Positions 25,301 to 32,996 of a stretch of DNA of 64,000 bases are shown here, piece after piece. This DNA is from Renibacterium sp043789415. GTDB lineage: Bacteria; Actinomycetota; Actinomycetes; Actinomycetales; Micrococcaceae. The notes beneath the pieces are model-generated. The model saw only the letters and a program-made list of their open reading frames with translations. It searched no databases and was not told the DNA's origin. The position numbers were made by a program, and so were the translations under genes. Numbering within the stretch: position 1 is the first letter of the stretch; the number at the start of each line of letters is the position of its first letter. The stretch is taken from assembly GCF_043789415.1 (NCBI RefSeq), contig NZ_JBDLLW010000001.1, forward strand, positions 186,001 through 250,000, given 5' to 3'.

Positions 25301-25439
25301 TCCAGCTATCGGGGGAGCACGGCAGCAACCGAAAGCTCCAATCGCCGTTCAAGGATTGGCTGGCTGCGCTGCTGAGCAATCTGGCTCGTGCCGGGGTGCG
25401 AGCTCCGCGGCCTGGGCCACGGTCGATCAAGTAGGTCAT
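22368..25439 (-). CDS. lacZ: Beta-galactosidase, glycoside hydrolase family 2 (LacZ type)
   Basis: A 1023-residue enzyme, the same length class as E. coli LacZ. Domains in order are the sugar-binding jelly roll (about 30-210), an immunoglobulin-like domain, the TIM barrel (about 325-620), a second immunoglobulin domain and the C-terminal beta-sandwich (about 740-1020). The general acid/base is E430 in SLGNESG and the nucleophile E508 in QCEYVHAMGN. It hydrolyses beta-galactosides in the cytoplasm. Its start overlaps the preceding permease stop by ATGA, so it is the last gene of a four-gene import-and-hydrolysis operon controlled by the divergent TetR regulator at 28692. Confidence 0.95.
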   Translation of the reverse strand: MTYLIDRGPGRGARTPARARLLSSAASQSLNGDWSFRLLPCSPDSWIGEGVLPAGETSEDFAGLHYSDSGWDTLPVPSHWVLQGDGKYGRPIYTNVQYPFPINPPFVPDDNPTGDYRRRFDLSAEWFGDTKVLLRFDGVESTYRVWLNGQEIGVGKGSRLVQEFDVTTALRPGENLLAVRVHQWSAASYLEDQDQWWLPGIFRDVTLLLRPAGGLDDVWVKADYRDGRGSVDVELSESATFPVRFSVPELGVQTTWRHRDEVRPFEIDVVEPWSAESPKLYQAEVSNQAETVSLRVGFRTVEIIGDQLLVNGRRVVFHGVNRHETHPVRGRVFDETHARADLAQMKRFNINAIRTSHYPPHPRLLDLADELGFWVIDECDLETHGFENGGWADNPSDDPKWREAYLDRIERTVERDKNHPCVVLWSLGNESGTGANLAAMSSWVHRRDPGRPVHYEGDYAGAYTDVYSRMYASVPEVISIAEGSSEALLGCRPAEASRQRSKPFLQCEYVHAMGNGPGAIDQYEELFRKYPKLHGGFVWEWRDHGILTHTAEGVPFYGYGGDFGEVLHDGNFVMDGLVLSDDTPSPGLHEFKAVVQPLQLERLDDRIVVTNLRHSADTSDLSFRWKYEVDGEAIAHGELISAPIQAGDTAELTLPELPVVQNSEAWLTISAVLAKDQPWAAAGHTVATAQYSIQGEPPAAPAISRTSLSSQPSGLSQDRACTTSAAENGELPAVFALGPAVFEHGRLTKLAGLAVRGPQLELWRAPTDNDEGDASGNYDAADPWASNGAGAAGPTLADSWRREGLDRLTHRVESIELGHHELRTITVSAAANSRATVRTTTLWRLVTLDGEEQLQLTIDMEPSKGWNTVWPRLGVRFELPTAVDGARWFGLGPEESYPDSFRAARVGRFERTIEELSVDYARPQETGHRSALRTLELLSAGQPALRLQAYADQRGRLPGFTLSPYTAQEIAAAEHPFELPTSSASYLYLDAAQHGLGSAACGPDVWPSFALRPEARSLSFMVG

Positions 25440-26314
25440 TTAACTGCTCCTTCGGTGAGCCCGCCTCGCCAGAAACGTTGCAGCGCCACCATAGCAATCG
25501 CCAAGGGAATAATCGACAGTAGAACACCGCCGGTAGTGAGCTCGTAGAACTCGGGCAACCGGTCCACCTGGCTCCGCCAGTTATTCAATCCCAGGGTGAT
25601 CGGATACAGAGAGTTATCGGAGAGCATGATCAGAGGCAGGAAGAAATTGTTCCAGATCCCGACCAGCTGGAACAGGAAGACCGTGACCAGGGCTGGAGAC
25701 AGGATCCGTAAGCCGAGGGTATGAAAGATCCGCAGTTCACCGGCTCCATCGATCCGAGCGGCCTCGATCAAGGCGGTGTCAACCGTGGAATCCGCGTAGA
25801 TCCTACAGAGGAAGAGCCCGAACGGAGAGACCAGAGAAGGGATCAGAACGGACCAGTAGGTGTTAGCCAGGCCCAGCTGACTGAACAGCAAGAAGAGCGG
25901 CAGCGCCGTAGCGGTGCCCGGAACTAGCACGCCACCCAGCACGGTGCCGAAGATCAGCTGACGACCCCGGAATTGATACTTCGCCAGCGCATAGCCACCG
26001 GCCGCCGCCAGATAGGTCGCGATCAGTGAGCCCAGCCCGGCATAGAGCACCGAGTTGAGGAACCAGCGAAGAAAGATGCCGTTATCGTAGCTCAGTACCT
26101 GGCTCAGGTTATGCCACAGTGAGAAGGTCCCGCCGAGCAGGAAGCCGTTGCTGGCGAAGAGGTCCTGGGTGCTCTTGGTGGAGGCCACCACCACCCAGTA
26201 GACGGGCACCAGGAAATAGATTGCCACCAGGACCAGGATCGCGGTGACCAGAATGGCCGAGGACCTGGATTTTCCGGCGGATCGGTCAGTCGTGCTGACC
26301 CGGCTAGCGCTCAT
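25436..26314 (-). CDS. Carbohydrate ABC transporter permease, MalG type
   Basis: A 292-residue membrane protein with six helices. The EAA loop that contacts the ATPase is EAARIDGAGELRIFHTLGLRILSPAL (about residues 200-225), and WNNFFLPLIMLSD lies in the helix after it. It is the second permease of a CUT1 importer. It overlaps its neighbours by 4 bases at both ends. No ATPase gene is in the operon, so a shared MsiK-type ATPase encoded elsewhere probably drives it, as in many actinomycetes. The linked lacZ suggests lactose or another beta-galactoside as substrate. Confidence 0.93.
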   Translation of the reverse strand: MSASRVSTTDRSAGKSRSSAILVTAILVLVAIYFLVPVYWVVVASTKSTQDLFASNGFLLGGTFSLWHNLSQVLSYDNGIFLRWFLNSVLYAGLGSLIATYLAAAGGYALAKYQFRGRQLIFGTVLGGVLVPGTATALPLFLLFSQLGLANTYWSVLIPSLVSPFGLFLCRIYADSTVDTALIEAARIDGAGELRIFHTLGLRILSPALVTVFLFQLVGIWNNFFLPLIMLSDNSLYPITLGLNNWRSQVDRLPEFYELTTGGVLLSIIPLAIAMVALQRFWRGGLTEGAVK

Positions 26315-27213
26315 CGGGATTTCCTGTTCGTGATCCGAAGGAATATGAAAGACAGCAAGAAGGCCACCAGGGCGATCAGAACTGCCTGGGCGGCCGCCAC
26401 GTTGTAGTCGTTATAGGCGAAAGCCGTCGAGTAAGCGCTGAGATTAGGCGTGTACTCGCTGTCGATCGCCGGGGCTGAGCTCTTGAGTACCTGAGGCTCC
26501 GCGAAGAGTTGCAGAGTGCCAATGATCGAGAACACCGTGGTGAGCACCAAGGCCGGCCTGATGAGCGGCAGCTGGATGCTCCGGGCTACCCGCCAAGCGC
26601 TCGCGCCGTCCACCTTGGCGGCTTCGTAGACATCGGTGGGAATGGATTTCAACTGTGCGACGATGATCATCATGTTGTAGCCGGTGTAGGTCCAGGTGAC
26701 GATATTGGCAATGGACCAGAGCACACTTCCGGCGCCCAGGAAATCGAGTTGCAGACCGAAGACCTTGCCCAGATCGATCAGCGGGCTGAGCCCCGGAACG
26801 TAGAGGAAGGACCACAGAATGGTCGCAATCACTCCGGGGATTCCGTACGGCAGAAAATAAACAGCTCGGAAGAATCCGGGCCAGCGTGCCGAAGCGGATT
26901 CCAACAGCAGAGCCAGCAAGGTGCACAGCGCGATCATCACGGTGACCTGTACGACGCCGAAAAGCAGCATCCTGCCGATGGAGGCGATGAAATTGCCGTT
27001 GGCCAAGGCTTGCGCATAATTGCTGAACCAGGCGAAGTCGGTGTGCACGCCCTGCTCTCCGAAGGTTCCCTGCCGGGTCACCTTGGTGAAGCTATTGCCG
27101 ATCGCGACCAGGATGGGGAGCACGAAGGTCAAGAGGAAGAGCAGCAGGAAAGGGGCCAGAAGAATCCAGGGCGCCAGGACCAGATTGAGGCGCTTTGTCT
27201 TGATCGTGCTCAT
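26311..27213 (-). CDS. Carbohydrate ABC transporter permease, MalF type
   Basis: A 300-residue membrane protein with six helices; LAPWILLAPFLLLFLLTFVLPILVAI is the first. The EAA loop is YEAAKVDGASAWRVARSIQLPLIRPAL. The ATG at 27213 is chosen because it forms an ATGA overlap with the preceding solute-binding protein stop and the family N-terminus fits; a longer frame would run through the binding-protein gene. It pairs with the MalG-type permease to form the channel. Confidence 0.93.
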   Translation of the reverse strand: MSTIKTKRLNLVLAPWILLAPFLLLFLLTFVLPILVAIGNSFTKVTRQGTFGEQGVHTDFAWFSNYAQALANGNFIASIGRMLLFGVVQVTVMIALCTLLALLLESASARWPGFFRAVYFLPYGIPGVIATILWSFLYVPGLSPLIDLGKVFGLQLDFLGAGSVLWSIANIVTWTYTGYNMMIIVAQLKSIPTDVYEAAKVDGASAWRVARSIQLPLIRPALVLTTVFSIIGTLQLFAEPQVLKSSAPAIDSEYTPNLSAYSTAFAYNDYNVAAAQAVLIALVAFLLSFIFLRITNRKSR

Positions 27214-28550
27214 GAATTGACCTTCCGAATCGTGAGGCCCTTGTTTCTGAAGGCGGCCATGACGTTCTGCTCTGATTGCTTCAGGGAACTCACCAGAGAG
27301 ACCCCGTTGGCCTTCTTCCGGAATCCATCCGAAATGATTTCGAAGGTCTGCTGAGTCAGTGGCCACCAGGACCATGCAGGATTCTGCTCTTTGCTGGCCG
27401 GGGAGAAGATCTCCTGGTTGTAGTTCTGCCCGCCGAAGAACTCTGAAGGCTTCTGCCGGGCCGCACCGAGATAGTCGACAGCCGGTGACCAACCGATGCC
27501 GCTGTTATTGATCATCGCGTCGATGCCTTCCTTGCTGGTGGTCATCCAGACCGCGAATTCCAGCGCTTCCTTGGGGTGCTTACTGTTGGCGAAGACAGCG
27601 GCAGTGGAACCTCCGTTGTAACTGGACCCGAACCCTGCATCGCCCCACCGGGGGAGTGCGGCGACCCGCCATTTGCCCGCCGCTCCGCTGACTCCTTCGA
27701 GCAGCGCGTCACCCCAGCTGGCTCCGATCAGACTCGCCAGCTGACCCGAGCCGACGGCGGCGAACCATGGAGCGGAATAAGGAGCGTAGGCGGTGGTCAT
27801 CAGATCTTGATCGATGACACGGTCGAAGAACTCAGCGACCTGGAGCGTGGCCGGGTCAGTCAGATTGATCGTCCAGCCGGCGGAGTCTGGTTTGAGCCAG
27901 GAAGCTCCGGCTTGGCAGGCCAAGGAGCAGAACCACGCGGCGTCCGAGAGCGGGAAGCAATCGATATAGCTGCCGATGCCCCGTAACTGAGCTGCCGCAT
28001 CGGCCCATTCCTCCCACGTTTTAGGAACGTCGACCCCCGCTTTGCTCAAGAGGTCCGGCCGATAGTACAGCCCCATCGGCCCTGAATCTTGGGGGATCCC
28101 ATAGACCCCGTCGAGGTAGCTGACCTGGTTCCACAGCGTCTGGTCATAGCGGTCGGCGTACTGTTTGGCGCCGTAGCGTGAGAGATCCACCAGGCCGTTG
28201 ACCAGCATGAATTCGGGGATCGAGCGCAGTTCCACCTGGGCCAGGTCCGGACCGCCACCGGCGGCCAGTGCGGCGTACATCTTCTGATAGCCTCCGGCGT
28301 TTCCGCCGGGGGTCCAGACCGCTTCGACCTGGACATTGGGGTGCTGAGCATTCCAGATATCGCAGATCTTTTGCAGATCCTTGAGCCAGGCCCAGTAAGT
28401 GAGGGTGATCTTCTCACCTGAGGCGGCCGGGGCGATGGTCGGTTTGGTATTGGCCGAGACCGAACCGGGAGTTGCGCAGGCACTCAGCAGAGCAGCGGTG
28501 CCCGCGGATAGACCGAGTGCGATGGCGCTCCGTCGAGTGAATGAGGACAT
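27210..28550 (-). CDS. Extracellular sugar-binding lipoprotein of an ABC importer
   Basis: A 446-residue family 1 solute-binding protein. The N-terminus carries a twin-arginine-like RR (6-7), a hydrophobic core and the lipobox LLSAC with C25 as the lipidation site, so it is anchored outside the membrane. The mature part begins ITLTYWAWLKDLQKICDIWNAQHPNVQVEAVW, the usual start of the fold. It delivers sugar to the two permeases downstream. The longer frame to 28748 is rejected because MSSFTRR with a signal peptide starts at 28550. The gap to the divergent TetR gene is 141 bases. Confidence 0.93.
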   Translation of the reverse strand: MSSFTRRSAIALGLSAGTAALLSACATPGSVSANTKPTIAPAASGEKITLTYWAWLKDLQKICDIWNAQHPNVQVEAVWTPGGNAGGYQKMYAALAAGGGPDLAQVELRSIPEFMLVNGLVDLSRYGAKQYADRYDQTLWNQVSYLDGVYGIPQDSGPMGLYYRPDLLSKAGVDVPKTWEEWADAAAQLRGIGSYIDCFPLSDAAWFCSLACQAGASWLKPDSAGWTINLTDPATLQVAEFFDRVIDQDLMTTAYAPYSAPWFAAVGSGQLASLIGASWGDALLEGVSGAAGKWRVAALPRWGDAGFGSSYNGGSTAAVFANSKHPKEALEFAVWMTTSKEGIDAMINNSGIGWSPAVDYLGAARQKPSEFFGGQNYNQEIFSPASKEQNPAWSWWPLTQQTFEIISDGFRKKANGVSLVSSLKQSEQNVMAAFRNKGLTIRKVNS

Positions 28551-28638
28551 ATGAACCACTTCGTCGTGTGAACAATCTGCTGCCTGGCGTACCGCCAAAG
28601 CAATGAGACGAAGATAACATGAATTCAGAACAACTGAC

Positions 28639-28648
28639 CTAAATTTAG
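28639..28648. promoter_or_regulatory. Candidate operator between sugar operon and TetR gene
   Basis: CTAAATTTAG is a perfect 10-base palindrome midway between the divergent sugar-import operon and TetR gene; two GAATTC hexamers flank it (28621-28626 and 28651-28656). Position and symmetry suggest a repressor site; evidence is modest. Confidence 0.45.
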
Positions 28649-28691
28649 AAGAATTCGTTCGACGCCGCCGTACAACGCACCGAGGAGCAAG

Positions 28692-29336
28692 ATGGAGAAG
28701 GAACAGCTTAACGCTTCCAGCGAGGTTCCCCTTGAGCTGGAACTCCAAAGGTTGCGCAAGCGCGGCCCCTACGCGAAAACCGCGAGCCGGCAGCGCAAAA
28801 TCCTGGAAGCGGCGGCTCAGGTCTATGCCGAATACGGCTATTACGGCAGCTCATTGCGTGAGATCGCAGCCAAAGCGGGGATGAGCCTCTCCACTCTGAC
28901 GCATCACTTTGCTAGCAAAGAAGAGATCCTGATGGCGACTCTGGAGCAACGAGACGCCGATGGGGTGAGTCTTCACTCAGTGCGCACTGCCGCGGATTTC
29001 CGACGGCAAGTGCTCAATCAGGCCAAGGCCAATGAAAAGTCCAGCGCGCTGATCGGCCTTTATTCAGTTCTCTCGGCCGAATCGACCACTCCCGATCATC
29101 CAGCGCGTAGCTACTTCATCGACCGATTCTCGGTGGTTCGGCGGGACTACAGCAGAGTCCTGGAGCTGCTCCGGGATCGTGACGAGTTACGCCCCGGGCT
29201 CGACCCCCGGCTGACCGCGATTTCCTTGGTTGCACTCTGGGATGGCCTGCAATTGCAATGGTTACTCGAGCCGAAAACCGTGGATGTCGTTGCGCAGCTA
29301 TCGATCTTCCTCGACCTCATCCTGGTTTCCGACTGA
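28692..29336 (+). CDS. TetR/AcrR-family regulator of the beta-galactoside operon
   Basis: A 214-residue TetR protein. The helix-turn-helix is RQRKILEAAAQVYAEYGYYGSSLREIAAKAGMSLSTLTHHFASKEEIL (about 36-83), after a basic N-terminal arm KRGPYAKTASRQ. The C-terminal domain (HPARSYFIDRFSVVRRDYSRVLELLRDRDELRPGLDPRLTAISLVALWDGLQLQWLLEP) resembles the C-terminal domain of TetR proteins common in sugar operons of Micrococcaceae. GAGGAG precedes the ATG. Divergence from the lactose-type operon makes it the likely repressor, an unusual role for TetR since LacI is the more usual sugar repressor. Confidence 0.9.
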   Translation: MEKEQLNASSEVPLELELQRLRKRGPYAKTASRQRKILEAAAQVYAEYGYYGSSLREIAAKAGMSLSTLTHHFASKEEILMATLEQRDADGVSLHSVRTAADFRRQVLNQAKANEKSSALIGLYSVLSAESTTPDHPARSYFIDRFSVVRRDYSRVLELLRDRDELRPGLDPRLTAISLVALWDGLQLQWLLEPKTVDVVAQLSIFLDLILVSD

Positions 29337-29416
29337 AGCTCTTTTATTTTCGATAGCCTCTCCGATAAAGTGATTTTCAGTTGATTTCAAGGAAACTCCG
29401 AGGAAGAAGTCCGAAT

Positions 29417-29797
29417 ATGGCAGCAAGTACCGAACTCATCATCGCCGGTGGTCTGGAAAATTCCATCCCCTTCGTGATCTCCAGCCTAAAGAACGCCGGT
29501 TTCAAGGCATCATCGACCCAGCCCGGCGTCGTTAAAGTCGAGCGGGGAAGCATGGGCATGACCCTCGCCTTCGGCGCCCTCTCGGGCAGCAAATTCCATG
29601 TCTCCTTCACCTTCGTTTTCCGCATCGACGAGCACGGAAATTCTTGTTTCCGTTTCGACTCGGACGGCGCCTTGGGCGCGGTCAAGGGCGGCGCCATCGG
29701 TTACGCCAAGACGAAGAAGGTCTTCGAAGAAGCGATCAATTCGATCCGGGTAGCGGCGAGCGGCAACGGCATCCTCCTGGCCGACCGGCAAGTCTGA
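29417..29797 (+). CDS. Hypothetical protein, small alpha/beta, unknown family
   Basis: A 126-residue cytoplasmic protein with no signal peptide or membrane helix and no family I recognise. It opens TELIIAGGLENSIPFVISSLKNAGFKASSTQPGVVKVERGS, a strand-helix-strand pattern, then FHVSFTFVFRIDEHGNSCFRFDSDG in antiparallel strands and a final helix KKVFEEAINSIRVAASG, so an alpha/beta sandwich is likely. Two GG/GS loops and one cysteine are present. The ATG at 29417 has GAGGAAG upstream; an upstream TTG at 29381 is less likely. It is transcribed alone. Confidence 0.7.
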   Translation: MAASTELIIAGGLENSIPFVISSLKNAGFKASSTQPGVVKVERGSMGMTLAFGALSGSKFHVSFTFVFRIDEHGNSCFRFDSDGALGAVKGGAIGYAKTKKVFEEAINSIRVAASGNGILLADRQV

Positions 29798-29869
29798 TCG
29801 CTGCCGCCTGGGTGCAGTGAGCCAACCCAGGGATCCGGTATTGGGAGGCGTCAGTCGACGGAATAAGCA

Positions 29870-29900
29870 GAGGGGGCAGACGTTGACCGTCCGCCCCCTC
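29870..29900. terminator. Hairpin between the hypothetical gene and the His-rich gene
   Basis: GAGGGGGC and GCCCCCTC arms, with further pairing by ACG/CGT, lie in the tail-to-tail gap. The forward reading is followed by GAAAAAA rather than a T-run, so terminator function rests on stem strength. Confidence 0.6.
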
Positions 29901-29914
29901 GAAAAAATCTGGCT

Positions 29915-30070
29915 TTAGTGCTCGTCGTAGTGGTCTTCATGCTGATGGTGTTTATGACCATCGTGAAGATAGTCGACATGGTCTTCGTGCTGCACTGCCT
30001 CGTGCTCGCAATCGGTGCCATGCTGATGTTCTTGCACACTGTGCTCGGCCGCTTGATGTTCTGTACTCAT
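29915..30070 (-). CDS. Histidine-rich 51-residue microprotein, probable metal binder
   Basis: The open frame has 51 codons: 14 His and 14 Asp/Glu, one Cys (C21) and almost no hydrophobic residues. It has the form MSTEHQAAEHSVQEHQHGTD, then CEHEAVQHEDHVDYLHDG and HKHHQHEDHYDEH. Similar HGxxCxHExVxHxDHVDYLHDGH proteins are conserved in actinomycetes; the composition points to Zn, Ni or Co buffering, though no function is established here. GGGAG lies 9 bases before the ATG, inside the end of the upstream kinase-like gene, whose stop is 3 bases away, so the two are coupled. A hairpin follows. Confidence 0.85.
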   Translation of the reverse strand: MSTEHQAAEHSVQEHQHGTDCEHEAVQHEDHVDYLHDGHKHHQHEDHYDEH

Positions 30071-30073
30071 CGT

Positions 30074-30904
30074 TCATCTCTCCCTTGTGTTCTCGAGGCG
30101 ACTTCCGGAATCTGATGTGAAAAAGAAATCACCTTGCTCTCCATCATGATGCCCCGTTCGAGTGGATTGCAATAGATCCGGCCTGTCCGCTCGCTCAGCA
30201 CAGCCTGCTCGCAGATAAGCGGCATCCTTCAGATACGTCTTTGCGTGCTCAGCCAGCTCGGGCCTTCCACCAGTCTCTGAACGGGTCGTGCTGAACTCCG
30301 CTAGATCCTCAAGCCGGGCGATGACGGCCTGGACAAGCTGCTGGGCAGTGAAATCCCAGCTATAGGCTTGCAGCAGCAGGTCGATTCGTCGGCCGGTATT
30401 GCTCATGAGCTTCCCGGGAGCGGCGTCGACATTCTCCGGCGAGGCCAGCGGAACCAGACGATAGGCGAGATAGCACAGATCCCAGAGCCGAGAACCTGGA
30501 GAAGCGGTGTCGAAATCGATCAATCCCACAAACCCGCCATTCCGGCAGACAAAGTTATAAGGTGCGAAATCGTTATGGCAGATCACTTCCTGCTGACCGT
30601 GCGGAGGTAACTGCCACCGGGCAGCCAGCGGTGCGAAATCTACCGTGGCATTGTGAAACTGCCGCAGAGCCCGAGCTGAATTCTGCAGGAGTTCATCGCT
30701 CCACACCCAAGACGGCAGGGGATAGGCAGGAACCTCTCCCGGCAGGAAGTCGAGGATCTCCCGGCCCTGTTCATCCAGACCGTGTGGCCGAGGTACCCAG
30801 TTCACGCCGTGATCATGGAGATGCTCCAACAGCGCATGGATCGTCTGCGTCCATGGCCCGGAGGGGCGGCGAACGGTGTTCCCGCTTCGAACCACGGTGT
30901 TCAT
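30074..30904 (-). CDS. Aminoglycoside-phosphotransferase-like (APH) kinase-fold protein
   Basis: A 276-residue protein of the APH/choline-kinase family. The catalytic loop is VICHNDFAPYNFV (HxDxxxxN, about residues 131-143) and the metal aspartate is in VGLIDFDTASPGSRLWDLCYLAYRL, the family's second motif. The N-terminal lobe is short and begins MNTVVRSGNTVRRPSGPWT, resembling the glycine-poor APH nucleotide loop. GGAGGAAAT precedes the ATG at 30904. Substrates of such genes range from aminoglycosides to small metabolites. The last 25 residues are basic and disordered. It is transcribed with the His-rich microprotein. Confidence 0.88.
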   Translation of the reverse strand: MNTVVRSGNTVRRPSGPWTQTIHALLEHLHDHGVNWVPRPHGLDEQGREILDFLPGEVPAYPLPSWVWSDELLQNSARALRQFHNATVDFAPLAARWQLPPHGQQEVICHNDFAPYNFVCRNGGFVGLIDFDTASPGSRLWDLCYLAYRLVPLASPENVDAAPGKLMSNTGRRIDLLLQAYSWDFTAQQLVQAVIARLEDLAEFSTTRSETGGRPELAEHAKTYLKDAAYLRAGCAERADRPDLLQSTRTGHHDGEQGDFFFTSDSGSRLENTRER

Positions 30905-30995
30905 ATTTCCTCCGCTGAGTTCTTCTTCCACAGCACCAGCCTAGTTCTGCCATACACTTCGGCAGAAGCGATGGCTCAGTACGGTTCGGGAGGAG

Positions 30996-31781
30996 TTAGC
31001 CGTCGAGGAAAGCGAGGATCATCGGCAAAGTGCGCCGCATCGCACTGAGGTCACCGGCGGCAGCCATCACTTCGCCGAGGTAGTCACCATGGTTGCCCGG
31101 CAGGATCAGAAGCCTGGCGTTCGGGATGATCTCAGCGAGCTCCAGTGCGTGGGCCGGCCTGACGACGTCGTGATCGGCAGAGATGACCAGAGTGGCCGCC
31201 TCGATTCGCTGGAGTTCGGCGCGGGGGACGTCCTTGAACCCGATGAGCATCTGTTCGCGGTCAAGGGAGAACATCCTTTCGGCGTGCCCAGGATCACCAC
31301 TGGCCTTGAAATCGGCGTCCTTGTAGAGCTGTGGGAGGCTCTCGAACGTCGCAGCTTCCATCCCCGCCCAGAAACCTTCGATCATGCCGTCACGACGAAA
31401 CGGTGCAGAAGCGACGATAAGCCGCTTCACCAGCAGGGGATGACGGATGGCGAGTTGCAGGGCGACCTGGCCGCCGTTGCTGAAGCCCAGGACATCAACG
31501 GATGGGACGTCCTGTTGACGCAGTACAGCGGCAACTGCGTCCGCTGAGCCTTCGAATGAAGCCGGACGATCTCCCTCGCTACTGTGCCCATGACCTTGCA
31601 ATTCAACGGCGAGCACCTGCCGGGATACTGACAACTCGGGCAATAGTGCACCCCAGTTCGATTCAATGGTCGAACCACCACCGTGAATCAACAGCAGCGG
31701 CCGACGATCCGGCTGCTGCTCGCCATGCCATTCAGAATACAAACCCGGCCCTGCCGCCTCAAAGTCGTTCGCTTCAGTCAT
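30996..31781 (-). CDS. Alpha/beta hydrolase
   Basis: A 261-residue alpha/beta hydrolase. The oxyanion stretch is LLLIHGGGS, the nucleophile elbow VLGFSNGGQVAL (Ser in GFSNGG, about residue 98), a likely acid in VISADHDVV and the catalytic His in LPGNHGDYL. A lid of helices (WAGMEAATFESLPQLYKDADF) lies between. This resembles 3-oxoadipate enol-lactonase and other carboxyl hydrolases, so a lactone or ester substrate is plausible but unproven. The gap to the kinase-like gene is 91 bases. Confidence 0.88.
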   Translation of the reverse strand: MTEANDFEAAGPGLYSEWHGEQQPDRRPLLLIHGGGSTIESNWGALLPELSVSRQVLAVELQGHGHSSEGDRPASFEGSADAVAAVLRQQDVPSVDVLGFSNGGQVALQLAIRHPLLVKRLIVASAPFRRDGMIEGFWAGMEAATFESLPQLYKDADFKASGDPGHAERMFSLDREQMLIGFKDVPRAELQRIEAATLVISADHDVVRPAHALELAEIIPNARLLILPGNHGDYLGEVMAAAGDLSAMRRTLPMILAFLDG

Positions 31782-31831
31782 AGTCGCCAGCTTAACAGCG
31801 GCAACTCCCTGGGTCTTCCGGGCGCTCCGGC

Positions 31832-32710
31832 TCAGTCCGGCCGCGGGACGCCCTCGGTTCTCGTCCGGCCGCTGCGCCAGATGATCACGGCTCCTGAGAT
31901 GATCACCAAGAAGATCCCGATCACCACCTGGAGCGGTAGCGACTGCCGCAACGTAAGAGCACCGGTGATCGCGGCCGCCATCGGATCGATGGCGAACAGG
32001 GTTCCGACGATCCGCGGCGAGGTCAGCTTAGTCGCCAGAAAGTCCAAGGTGAAGGCCAAGGCGACGCCGAGCAGACCGGAGGCAAGGACAGCGAGCCAGT
32101 CAGGGACCTGTAACTTAGGTGCGGCCTGAATCGAGAACGGTGTGAGCAGGAGTGCGCCAATGCTGACGGAGAGCGCGAGTCCCTGGATGCCCTCGCTGCT
32201 TTCGCCCACCTGACCCGCCATCAGTGTGTATGCGGCGAACGCCACCGCGGCGCCGAGTGCATAGCAGATTCCTAGAAGATCGAAGCTGCCGCCCGGGTTG
32301 GTCACCAAGGCGACGCCGAGCAGGGTCACCAGGGGCAAGAATCTTTCGAGGCGTCCTTTCGCCCCGAAACATGCCACCGCGAGCGGACCGAGGAACTCCA
32401 AGGTGACAGCTGTTCCCAGCGGAAGACGTTCAAGCGCGTTGTACAGCAGCACATTCATCGCGGCCATCGCTATCCCGTAGAGCAAGATCCCACGCCAGGT
32501 CTTTTTGCTCAGTCCGCGGATTCTGGGGCGAGCGATTGCGAGCAGCACGACGGCGGCCATCGTCAATCGGAGTCCGCTGGTACCGATGGTCCCGGCCGTG
32601 GAGAACACGGTACTGGAGAGCACCGACGACAGCTGAATACTGATCGAGCCGATGAGCACGAAGAGCGCACCCAAGGAGGCACGTATTCTGGGGGAGTGGT
32701 TGAGCAGCAT
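31832..32710 (-). CDS. EamA-family transporter, RhtA-like (threonine/homoserine exporter type)
   Basis: A 292-residue protein of the drug/metabolite transporter superfamily with ten predicted membrane helices in two EamA repeats (about 10-140 and 150-290). Segments LSSVLSSTVFSTAGTIGTSGLRLTMAAVVLL, MNVLLYNALERLPLGTAVTLEFLGPLAVA and FLATKLTSPRIVGTLFAIDPMAAAITGALTLRQSL match RhtA. It probably exports amino acids or analogues. It is 50 bases from the alpha/beta hydrolase gene in the same direction. Confidence 0.9.
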   Translation of the reverse strand: MLLNHSPRIRASLGALFVLIGSISIQLSSVLSSTVFSTAGTIGTSGLRLTMAAVVLLAIARPRIRGLSKKTWRGILLYGIAMAAMNVLLYNALERLPLGTAVTLEFLGPLAVACFGAKGRLERFLPLVTLLGVALVTNPGGSFDLLGICYALGAAVAFAAYTLMAGQVGESSEGIQGLALSVSIGALLLTPFSIQAAPKLQVPDWLAVLASGLLGVALAFTLDFLATKLTSPRIVGTLFAIDPMAAAITGALTLRQSLPLQVVIGIFLVIISGAVIIWRSGRTRTEGVPRPD

Positions 32711-32996
32711 AAATATCCGTTTCCGAGCAGACCGGAGGCACCGGCCATGAGATGAATGGGTCGGTTTGCGACGGGTAGCCGCTCAGAAATCAGGAGGGAT
32801 CAGCGGTACCGGTCAGCGGATACCGGAAGGTCCTCTGCGGGCGCTGCAGCCCAGATTGCTCATCGGATGCATGCTGAAACTATATCTTCTCGGCGCCGCG
32901 AGGCGGCAAAAAATGACAGCATACGCATCTTGGGCAAGCTAACGACAAATCTACTTTCCCTAGTCAGCCAGCTGCTAATCGGTCAGGATGGAACCC

